Positions 1 to 4,340 of a stretch of DNA of 6,130 nucleotides are shown here, piece by piece. The notes under the pieces are model-generated. The model saw nothing but the letters and a program-made list of their open reading frames with translations. It was not told the origin of the DNA and made no database searches. Source of the DNA: JACVRW01 sp035705985. GTDB lineage: Bacteria; Actinomycetota; Thermoleophilia; Solirubrobacterales; Thermoleophilaceae. The stretch is taken from the NCBI GenBank assembly GCA_035705985.1, contig DASSVP010000146.1:1-6130 (forward strand). The letters run 5' to 3'. The first letter of the stretch is position 1. The number at the start of each line of letters is the position of its first letter. The position numbers were made by a program, and so were the translations under genes.

Positions 1-69
1 TGCCTCAAGCGCTACCTCGCCCGCAACCTCTACCGCCTACTCGAACACGAGCCGCCCAGCGCGACTTGA
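1..69 (+). CDS. IS110-family transposase, C-terminal end only
   Basis: The window opens inside a reading frame giving CLKRYLARNLYRLLEHEP and a few more residues before TGA at 67-69. The basic, helical '(A)LKRxLARxxYRLL' tail resembles the C-terminus of IS110-family DEDD recombinases, after the Transposase_20 domain. These enzymes act with a bridge RNA encoded by the element, usually in the upstream non-coding end for the IS110 group. The short non-coding tail after the stop fits that group. The catalytic domains lie outside the window, so activity cannot be judged. The family call rests on only 22 residues plus the downstream tail sequence and is a recognition from memory. Confidence 0.6.
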   Translation, partial: CLKRYLARNLYRLLEHEPPSAT

Positions 70-88
70 CAAACATAGAAGCATCGCT
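1..88 (+). mobile_element. Right end of an IS110-family insertion element (partial)
   Basis: After the transposase stop comes a short tail, TTGACAAACATAGAAGCATC (66-85), of a kind I associate with IS110 elements of high-GC bacteria. Immediately after it the sequence becomes CGCTGGCCCA, identical to the right part of the dispersed repeat copy at 2048-2071. The element boundary must therefore lie around 84-88. IS110 elements make no long terminal inverted repeats, so the exact edge cannot be fixed from one side. The left end is outside the window. Confidence 0.55.
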
Positions 89-102
89 GGCCCAGGCCAG
101 CG
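85..102. repeat. Half copy of the dispersed repeat, forming a perfect hairpin; possible terminator
   Basis: CGCTGGCC-CA-GGCCAGCG is a perfect 8-bp inverted repeat with a two-base centre. Its first ten bases equal the right part of the dispersed repeat (compare 2062-2071); the left part is missing and replaced by the IS110 tail. A second small hairpin, CAGCG-ATTCG-CGCTG, overlaps it at 99-113. Read on the minus strand, the structure lies about 45 bases beyond the stop of the secreted-protein gene and is followed by a T-richer stretch (GATGCTTCTATGTTTGTC), so it could also end that transcript. Confidence 0.5.
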
Positions 103-145
103 ATTCGCGCTGTTAGGCCGCAGTGAGGCTAAGCGGGCGAGTGAT

Positions 146-628
146 CTACCACCCGGTGTGCCACCCTGTCTTGTACACCCTCTTGCCGTCGTCGTTCCTG
201 ACGGCGATGCCACCCGGCAGCACCTCGACCGATAGATGGATGTGCTTCTCCCGTCCCTTGTACTTGTCGCAGATCAGATCGGCGACGAAGATCGACGCCC
301 GGGATCCCGGCCCGCCCAGGAAACACTGGATGTGCCCGGCCTCCTTCGAGACCCTGACGCCACCCAGACTCACGTCGACCGATTCAGCGGCGCGGCCCGA
401 CGAGCAATGCAGATGGACGTCGTTCGGGCCGGGTGTGTGACCAGTGCGTGCTCTCGACGGCGCGATGGCCTGACACTGAACGTGCCCGAAGGCAAAGGCT
501 GCTACGTCGCCGATCCGCAGTGTCACCTTCCGAGGAGGCGTCTTCGCTGAGTCGGCCACTTGCGCGGAGCCGAGGTATGCGCCTATGCCAACGCTGAGAG
601 CGAGGACGACGCCGATGACGTAACGCAT
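146..628 (-). CDS. Secreted four-cysteine protein of unknown function
   Basis: I do not recognise the family. The 160-residue product starts with one Arg followed by a hydrophobic stretch (about residues 4-20) and a small-residue region ending near residue 28, a plausible Sec signal peptide for export. The mature part has four cysteines (52, 75, 102, 120), an even number suited to two disulfides. Two segments resemble each other: GHVQC at 48-52 and GHIQC at 98-102, each preceded by a V(T/S)L strand-like segment, suggesting an internal duplication of about 50 residues. The C-terminus is rich in His, Gly and Trp (KTGWHTGW). The start is well supported by a perfect AGGAGG five bases upstream. 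The gene stands alone, with four regularly spaced G(C/T)TAG boxes 53-90 bases upstream of the start codon. Confidence 0.8.
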   Translation of the reverse strand: MRYVIGVVLALSVGIGAYLGSAQVADSAKTPPRKVTLRIGDVAAFAFGHVQCQAIAPSRARTGHTPGPNDVHLHCSSGRAAESVDVSLGGVRVSKEAGHIQCFLGGPGSRASIFVADLICDKYKGREKHIHLSVEVLPGGIAVRNDDGKRVYKTGWHTGW

Positions 629-633
629 TGAAG

Positions 634-639
634 CCTCCT
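634..639 (-). promoter_or_regulatory. Ribosome binding site of the secreted protein gene
   Basis: On the minus strand the sequence reads AGGAGG, then CTTCA, then ATG at 628. This is a perfect Shine-Dalgarno core at five-base spacing, stronger than any other in the window, and it fixes the start. Confidence 0.8.
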
Positions 640-680
640 AGTTGTCGCGAGCGCGCGAACGCCGATACTCCTCGCGCACG

Positions 681-718
681 GTTAGAGGCCTGCTAGCGGA
701 GCGCTAGAGCCCCGCTAG
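681..718. promoter_or_regulatory. Four G(C/T)TAG boxes at exact 11-bp spacing, probable operator
   Basis: GTTAG at 681-685 and GCTAG at 692-696, 703-707 and 714-718 recur with a period of exactly 11 bp; on the minus strand they read CTAGC or CTAAC. Direct repeats with one-helical-turn spacing are the typical binding site of OmpR/PhoB-type winged-helix response regulators. Overlapping inverted symmetry also exists (CTAGCG-GAG-CGCTAG at 693-707), so another regulator class is possible. The array lies 53-90 bases upstream of the secreted-protein start codon and faces no other nearby gene, since the MFS start is more than 160 bases away on the other side. The role as an operator is inferred from spacing and position. 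Confidence 0.5.
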
Positions 719-812
719 AACGTCGGGGAACAACGCCAAACGACGGCCACGCCGAGGAACTTCGTGGGACGAACTCTCATCGCTCCTTTTCTCACCGCCG
801 CAGTCGCCTCAG

Positions 813-836
813 GGGTCATTCCGCAACACTGGCCCA
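813..836 (+). repeat. Dispersed 24-bp repeat, copy 1
   Basis: The copy matches the consensus GGGTCATTYCGGAAC followed by RCTGGCCCA, with one deviation (CCGCAAC instead of CCGGAAC). GGGTCA and TGGCCC can pair around an 11-base loop. TCGC at 804-807 and GCGA at 838-841 extend the pairing after small internal loops. It sits 48 bases upstream of the MFS start. The remaining intergenic sequence from 640 to 884 shows only the 11-bp boxes and no convincing gene. Confidence 0.8.
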
Positions 837-884
837 AGCGAGAGAGTCGGCGCCTGGCGGCTCGATGCCGCTGATACTCCGTGA

Positions 885-2039
885 GTGGTTGAGCGGCGGC
901 TTCTCCTGCTTGCGGCTGGGGCGTTCGTTGTCGCGAGCGACGGTACGCTGGTGGTGGGACTGCTTCGGCAGATTGCGCGAGCGCTCTCTGCGTCCCCGGC
1001 GGCTGCTGGCCAGGCCGTGACTGTTTTCGCCGCCGTGTACGCCATCGCGACGCCGCTAGTTGTCCGCGCGGCTCGGCCGGTGGGGCGGGAAAGGCTGCTG
1101 ATTGTTTCGTTAGCCCTATTCGCGATCGCGAACGCGGGAACCGCTGCGTCGCCGAGCCTGCCGGCGCTGCTTGCCGTTCGAGTGCTTGCCGCGATCGGTG
1201 CTGGTGTGTTCATGGTGACGGCGGCAGCGCTCGCCGTCGATAGCGGAAGACACGACCAGCGCGGGCGGCGCTTGGCCGTCGTCGTCGGCGGTGCCTCGGC
1301 GGGCACGGCGCTCGGTGTCCCCCTCGGCACCTTCCTCAGTAGCGCGGTTGGCTGGCGCGCGATCTTCTACGGCATCGCTGTCTTGTCGGTGCTGATCGTG
1401 ATCGGAGGCGCGATCAGCCTGCGGCCGGTCTCCGAGCGGTCGAAGGCGCCCGCCCGCACCGGGCTCGGCGGACGCCTTGCCCTGCTGACGTTGGTCACCA
1501 CGATGCTCTGGGCGACTGGCAGCTTCACGTTCTTCACCTACATCGGTGTCGTGCTCAGCGAGGCGGCTGCGGTCGGCGCAACGGGTCTGGCTGGCTTCTT
1601 ACTTTTGTTCGGGGCGGCAGGGATCCTCGGGGCAATAGCTGCTGGTTCGCTCACCGACAGGAAAGGCCCACTTGTTCCCCTGGTGGCCGCACTCGTCCTA
1701 ATTGCCGCCGCGCTGACCGCCCTCGGTGTCATCTCAGCCGCTGCGGACCGAACAAGTCTGAGCGCGCTGATCGCGAGCGCGCTCGCCCTCACCGCCTACG
1801 GCATCGGCACCTGGGCAATCACACCACCGCAACAGCACCGCCTGCTCAATATCCGCGGCGATGAACGACTGCTTCTCGCGCTGAACGGCAGCGCGCTCTA
1901 CGCTGGGGTCGCTATCGGAAGCGCCCTGGGCGGAATCATCCTCGCCACCACCGGCACTGTGGCTCTCTGCCTATCTGCCGCCGGGATCGATTTACTCGCC
2001 CTAGCAACAATCGCAGCGGCACGCGGAGCGACGGCGTGA
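885..2039 (+). CDS. MFS permease, DHA1/AraJ-like drug or sugar efflux
   Basis: The 384-residue protein is almost entirely hydrophobic with charged connecting loops, as expected for a 12-helix inner-membrane major facilitator. The loop before helix 3 (about residues 62-70, 'RPVGRERLL') is a degenerate motif A. The second half has a better copy ('GSLTDRKGP'). The segment 'GVPLGTFLSSAVGWRAIF' is typical of motif C and the helix 5-6 loop of DHA1 exporters such as AraJ. The substrate cannot be read from sequence; proton-driven efflux of a small molecule is the usual role. The start is GTG; a GTG four bases earlier hits a stop at once. No clear Shine-Dalgarno precedes it, so the start is moderately sure. 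It stands alone, flanked on both sides by the dispersed repeat, the downstream copy only eight bases past its stop. Confidence 0.88.
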   Translation: MVERRLLLLAAGAFVVASDGTLVVGLLRQIARALSASPAAAGQAVTVFAAVYAIATPLVVRAARPVGRERLLIVSLALFAIANAGTAASPSLPALLAVRVLAAIGAGVFMVTAAALAVDSGRHDQRGRRLAVVVGGASAGTALGVPLGTFLSSAVGWRAIFYGIAVLSVLIVIGGAISLRPVSERSKAPARTGLGGRLALLTLVTTMLWATGSFTFFTYIGVVLSEAAAVGATGLAGFLLLFGAAGILGAIAAGSLTDRKGPLVPLVAALVLIAAALTALGVISAAADRTSLSALIASALALTAYGIGTWAITPPQQHRLLNIRGDERLLLALNGSALYAGVAIGSALGGIILATTGTVALCLSAAGIDLLALATIAAARGATA

Positions 2040-2047
2040 GCAGGTGC

Positions 2048-2071
2048 GGGTCATTTCGGAACGCTGGCCCA
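2048..2071 (+). repeat. Dispersed 24-bp repeat, copy 2
   Basis: The copy matches the consensus with T at the variable pyrimidine and CGCTGG instead of CACTGG. It lies eight bases after the MFS stop codon, and on the minus strand it supplies the last codons and the stop of the 41-residue peptide frame. The inner stem GGGTCA/TGGCCC is intact; the outer arms are the weakest of the five copies. Confidence 0.8.
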
Positions 2072-2176
2072 GCCCAGGGTATTTGGCATCGACACCCCGA
2101 GCGCTCCGAGTCCGACACCGCACGCTGCCAGGAGTGCGCCGAAGATCGCGAACAAGATGACCACCGTCGAAAGCAT
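2051..2176 (-). CDS. Possible 41-residue membrane peptide or short lipoprotein
   Basis: From ATG at 2176 the frame gives a short N-terminus, then a strongly hydrophobic segment (about residues 5-27, VVILFAIFGALLAACGVG) and a short polar tail ending GWASVPK. LAAC at residues 16-19 resembles a lipobox, but there is no basic n-region, so a single-helix membrane peptide is as likely. GGAG lies nine bases before the ATG on the minus strand, and third positions are mostly G or C, both in favour of real coding. The final seven codons and stop are made by the dispersed repeat. It is too short for a family assignment and could be spurious. It is the only coding candidate in the gap between the MFS and methyltransferase genes. 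Confidence 0.4.
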   Translation of the reverse strand: MLSTVVILFAIFGALLAACGVGLGALGVSMPNTLGWASVPK

Positions 2177-2216
2177 CGACCGGGACTCCGACGGCCTTGA
2201 CCTCTCCTCGCGTCAC

Positions 2217-2240
2217 GGGTCATTCCGGAACACTGGCCCA
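2217..2240 (+). repeat. Dispersed 24-bp repeat, copy 3
   Basis: An exact consensus copy with A at the R position. CTCGCG at 2207-2212 and CGCGAG at 2241-2246 flank it as perfectly complementary outer arms, making a long imperfect hairpin. It precedes the methyltransferase start by about 77 bases. Confidence 0.85.
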
Positions 2241-2288
2241 CGCGAGCCTTCGCTCGCTTTAGATCGGGGAGAAGGTTAGGCTCGCGTG
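2239..2288 (+). promoter_or_regulatory. Competing hairpins in the methyltransferase leader
   Basis: CACGCGAGCCT (2239-2249) is perfectly complementary over 11 bases to AGGCTCGCGTG (2278-2288). The same left arm can instead pair locally as GCGAGC-CTTC-GCTCGC (2242-2257), followed by TTT, a weak terminator-like shape, or with CTCGCG at 2207-2212 upstream. The three pairings exclude each other, an arrangement seen in attenuators. The last arm ends 29 bases before the ATG. Whether this regulates the gene or only reflects repeat-derived palindromes is unknown. Confidence 0.35.
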
Positions 2289-2317
2289 ACACATGGCGGC
2301 CGTCAAAGAGACCCAGA

Positions 2318-3115
2318 ATGTCTGAGCCGGAAACAGTCGACCTCGGGGTTGACCGCGACCTCCTGAAGAGCGAGATCAAGAAGACCTACGCTTCGGTCTC
2401 CACAGAGCCGGAGAAGGACTTCATCTTCCCGACCGGGCGCCCGTGGGCCGAGGATCTGGGTTATCCGGAGGAGCTTGCGAACGTTCCGGAATCGGCAGTT
2501 GCGTCATTCGCTGGCGTCGCGAATCCGTGGCATCTCGGTCGACTCGAACCGAGAGAGCGAGTTCTCGATCTCGGCTCTGGCGCAGGGACGGACTCGCTTG
2601 TGGCCGCTCAGATGGTTGGCCCGGAAGGAACGGTGACGGGCATCGACATGACGCCCGAGATGCTGGCGAAAGCCCGCGCGGCTGCAACCGAGATGGGCGC
2701 AACCAACGTCGAGTTCATCGAGACCGAAGCCGAGCGCCTGCCCTTCGCTGACGAGAGTTTCGACGTCGTGATCTCGAATGGGGTGATCGACCTCATCCCC
2801 GATAAGGACGCAGTCTTCTCAGAGTTGTTCCGCGTCCTCACTCCGGGTGGCCGTCTGCAGATCGCGGACGTGACGATCCAGCAGCCGGTGAGCGAGGAGG
2901 GTAGGCGCAACATCGACCTCTGGACCGGCTGAATCGCAGGGGCGCTGCTGGAGGCAGCGTACGCCAGGTTGTTGGAGGGGCACGGGTTCGAGAGAATCGA
3001 GACTGGCCAACTCGTGGACACCTACGCCCGGTCCAAGTTCGAGGACACCCGGGCGAAAGCGCAGAAGTTCGGCGCCCGCGGCACCACCGTCAAGGCGTAC
3101 AAGCCCAACGCCTAA
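2318..3115 (+). CDS. ArsM-like SAM-dependent methyltransferase, probable selenoprotein (Sec205 at TGA 2930-2932)
   Basis: A cytosolic class I methyltransferase of 265 residues if the in-frame TGA is read as selenocysteine. The SAM fold shows motif I VLDLGSGAGTD (82-92), the ribose-binding acid in GIDM (Asp110), ISNGVIDL (152-159) and LTPGGRL (174-180). N-terminal 'FPTGRPWAEDLGYPEE' and 'NVPESAVASFAGVANP' resemble the ArsM/UbiE-like group, where the second region usually reads '-GxGNP-'. At residue 205 the frame reads LWTG-TGA-IAGALLEA; relatives have LWTGCIAGAL, the Cys that in ArsM binds arsenic. The 60 codons after TGA remain stop-free, have G/C at about 90 percent of third positions and look like the family C-terminus. 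No cysteine occurs anywhere else. Canonical ArsM uses several cysteines, so the substrate may not be arsenite. The start is ATG with a weak AAGAGA upstream. The alternative is a recent nonsense change or a sequencing error (TGC to TGA). Confidence 0.8.
2930..2960 (+). promoter_or_regulatory. UGA codon with putative bacterial SECIS hairpin
   Basis: After the TGA, CGCTGC (2943-2948) pairs perfectly with GCAGCG (2954-2959) around the five-base loop TGGAG (2949-2953); G2942 and T2960 add a G-U pair. The apical loop starts 17 bases after the TGA and has G as its second base. Bacterial SECIS elements lie inside the coding region directly after UGA, with the loop roughly 16-37 bases downstream and a G early in the loop. 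In E. coli fdhF the distance is very similar. The lower stem is not obvious, so the element is compact. SelB binding is inferred. Confidence 0.6.
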
Positions 3116-3148
3116 TCCAGCACGCCGCGAACTAAAGCCTGACGCTCA

Positions 3149-3172
3149 GGGTCATTTCGGAACACTGGCCCA
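3149..3172 (+). repeat. Dispersed 24-bp repeat, copy 4
   Basis: A consensus copy with T at the pyrimidine position, preceded by GCTCA as in copies 1 and 5 (the latter two share CTCAGGG or CTCAGGGG). It lies between the convergent methyltransferase and ABM-like genes, 33 bases after the TAA. Confidence 0.85.
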
Positions 3173-3183
3173 AGCCCCGGCTT
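3172..3183. terminator. Possible weak terminator hairpin between convergent genes
   Basis: AAGCC-CC-GGCTT is a perfect 5-bp inverted repeat directly after repeat copy 4, followed by CTCGGTTTCTC. Being symmetric, it could end either the methyltransferase or the ABM-like transcript. There is no strong T-run, and the two-base centre means the top pair must open. Confidence 0.25.
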
Positions 3184-3205
3184 CTCGGTTTCTCTCGAAT
3201 CGAGG

Positions 3206-3469
3206 CTACGCCGAAGCGACGACCTCCCGCACCTCGACCCCTTCCAAGGTCACGCTCTCCGGGATGCCCTGGGGCACACGGTCGGCGGCAGCGCGGGCGT
3301 TCTCTTCCGAGTCGAAGATGACCATTGAGAGGCCACTATCACCTTCACCTGTCCAGTAGCCCGCCTGAAAACCCGGGGCGCTGGACACCTGAGGCACGAC
3401 TTCACTGCGCAGCCTCTGCTCTGCGTCTTCCTGGTTGTTGATCGTCACCCGTACGACTACTGCGTGCAT
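3206..3469 (-). CDS. Small ABM-like (dimeric alpha-beta barrel) protein
   Basis: An 87-residue protein beginning MHAVVVRVTI, with a mid-section 'VPQVSSAPGFQAGYWTGEGDSGLSMVIFDSEENARAAADRV' pattern (about residues 26-69) and a final VEVREVVASA strand. This strand-helix-strand layout, 'APGF-aGYW' and 'GLSMVxFxSEE' match a common actinobacterial group of single-domain dimeric ferredoxin-like proteins related to antibiotic-biosynthesis monooxygenases. Most have no known function; some relatives bind or oxidise small aromatics. No signal or membrane segment, so cytosolic. The start is supported by GGGAG five bases upstream; the stop is TAG. It is monocistronic, convergent with the methyltransferase, and flanked by repeat copies 4 and 5. 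Confidence 0.85.
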   Translation of the reverse strand: MHAVVVRVTINNQEDAEQRLRSEVVPQVSSAPGFQAGYWTGEGDSGLSMVIFDSEENARAAADRVPQGIPESVTLEGVEVREVVASA

Positions 3470-3474
3470 GAGTT

Positions 3475-3479
3475 CTCCC
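3475..3479 (-). promoter_or_regulatory. Ribosome binding site of the ABM-like gene
   Basis: On the minus strand GGGAG is followed by AACTC and ATG at 3469, a good core at five-base spacing that fixes this start. Confidence 0.7.
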
Positions 3480-3568
3480 TTCTAGCTCGATGGTCGGCTG
3501 AGCCTAAACGAGGGCCCGCCTCAGGGCATAGAGCGGGTCGCGCCGCTACTAGCAGGCCCAGCCGCTCA

Positions 3569-3593
3569 GGGTCATTCCGGGAACACTGGCCCA
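3569..3593 (+). repeat. Dispersed repeat, copy 5 (25 bp, one extra G)
   Basis: This copy has CCGGGAAC instead of CCGGAAC, one inserted base in the loop. CGCTC (3563-3567) and GAGCG (3597-3601) are complementary outer arms. A further hairpin CGGCC-TCA-GGCCG follows at about 3608-3620. This is the last copy in the window; the gap from 3470 to 3710 otherwise shows no gene. Confidence 0.8.
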
Positions 3594-3687
3594 GGCGAGC
3601 GACCGCCCGGCCTCAGGCCGCGTTGGGAGAGGGTTCCGAGCCGTGCCAGCCGAGACCGGAGTGAGCAGGCCCGAGTCGCAGGCCGGC

Positions 3688-3710
3688 CGCTCGGTCGAAA
3701 CCTCGGAGCG
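3688..3710 (-). terminator. Hairpin directly after the GAF gene stop, possible terminator
   Basis: On the plus strand CGCTC-GGT-CGAA-ACC-TCG-GAGCG forms an 8-bp stem with a three-base bulge and a CGAA tetraloop. It abuts the stop codon of the last gene in the minus-strand unit. There is no T-run after it on the minus strand, so it may protect or pause the transcript instead of ending it. Confidence 0.35.
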
Positions 3711-4340
3711 TCAGCTCTGCTCGGTCAGAACGCGCTCCAGTGCCCGCAGCAGCTCGAACGCGGTGTCCCGCTCGCCCTCCTCCAGCCGGGCCGCCACGCG
3801 CGCGAGCGGCGCGAGTCGTCCCTCCCCCGCGAGTGCCTCACGCGCCCGCCGGGCGCGTTGCAGCAGATCGAGTGCGATCGCAGCCTGGTTCGCGAACAGG
3901 CCCAGCAGGTCGACCTCGCGGAGCTTGACTCTCGACTCCGCCGGCCGGTCGAGCACGTTGAGGACGCCGAGAGCGCGCTCCTCGGCGAGGAGCGGTACGG
4001 CCATCATGCTCTTCGGCACGTAGCCGGTCGACTCGGCCGCCGAGCGCGACCACCGCGTGTCCGCGCTCAGATCGTCGACGATGAGCGGCTGCCGCGTCGT
4101 GAGCACCCAGCCGGCGATGCCGGTCCCGGCCGGGAACCGCATCCCGAGCAGCTCGCCCTCCCCCTCGCCGGCAACCGCCTCGAAAACCAGCTCGTCCGCC
4201 TCCTCGTCGAGCAGGAAGACGGACGCCGCCTTGGCGCCGAAGATCGCGCGTGCGACCTCGACCGTCGCCTGCAGCAGCGAGCGGTGCGCCTCGTCGGCGC
4301 CGAGCACACCCGCGGCGACTGCGGCTTCGAGGTCGCTCAC
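3711..4340 (-). CDS. GAF-domain protein
   Basis: A 209-residue cytosolic protein. Residues about 20-160 form one GAF domain: helix 'SLLQATVEVARAIFGAKAASVFLLD', then 'GMRFPAGTGIAGWVLTTRQ', 'IVDDLSADTRW', and the closing 'SMMAVPLLAEERALGVLNVLDR', which are the usual GAF strand and loop signatures. GAF domains bind small molecules such as cyclic nucleotides or tetrapyrroles, or act in dimerisation. There is no conserved chromophore Cys and no attached kinase, GGDEF or HTH output domain. The C-terminal 45 residues are a charged helix, perhaps a coiled coil. The GTG start overlaps the subtilase stop (GTGA), so translation is probably coupled. It is last in the transpeptidase-subtilase-GAF unit and may sense a signal for it; that role is inferred. 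Confidence 0.85.
   Translation of the reverse strand: MSDLEAAVAAGVLGADEAHRSLLQATVEVARAIFGAKAASVFLLDEEADELVFEAVAGEGEGELLGMRFPAGTGIAGWVLTTRQPLIVDDLSADTRWSRSAAESTGYVPKSMMAVPLLAEERALGVLNVLDRPAESRVKLREVDLLGLFANQAAIALDLLQRARRAREALAGEGRLAPLARVAARLEEGERDTAFELLRALERVLTEQS

Noticed and set aside
715..780. A 21-residue minus-strand frame (ATG at 780, stop in the 11-bp boxes) as a leader peptide
   Set aside because: The AAGGAG before it is only two bases from the ATG, the product has no recognisable feature, and the stop overlaps the operator-like boxes.
112..2281. GTTAGGC at 112-118 and 2275-2281, with repeat-separated genes, suggesting an integron cassette array
   Set aside because: GTTAGGC fits the integron attC core GTTRRRY, but no paired GCCTAAC-type partner occurs at the right distance, the other repeat copies lack it, and genes face both ways. 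The repeat core does not match attC.
2293..2325. Ten-codon upstream frame overlapping the methyltransferase start
   Set aside because: It has no ribosome binding site and the overlap is probably chance, although coupled initiation cannot be excluded.
2318..2932. Methyltransferase taken as complete at 204 residues, or as a pseudogene
   Set aside because: Ending at LWTG removes a conserved motif and the final strands of the fold, while the 60 codons after the TGA keep frame, codon bias and family resemblance. Decay would be expected to add more defects, so Sec is preferred, though a very recent mutation remains possible.
813..3593. The dispersed repeats as a CRISPR array
   Set aside because: Spacing is irregular (from 145 to more than 1,200 bases), spacers contain genes, and no cas gene is present.
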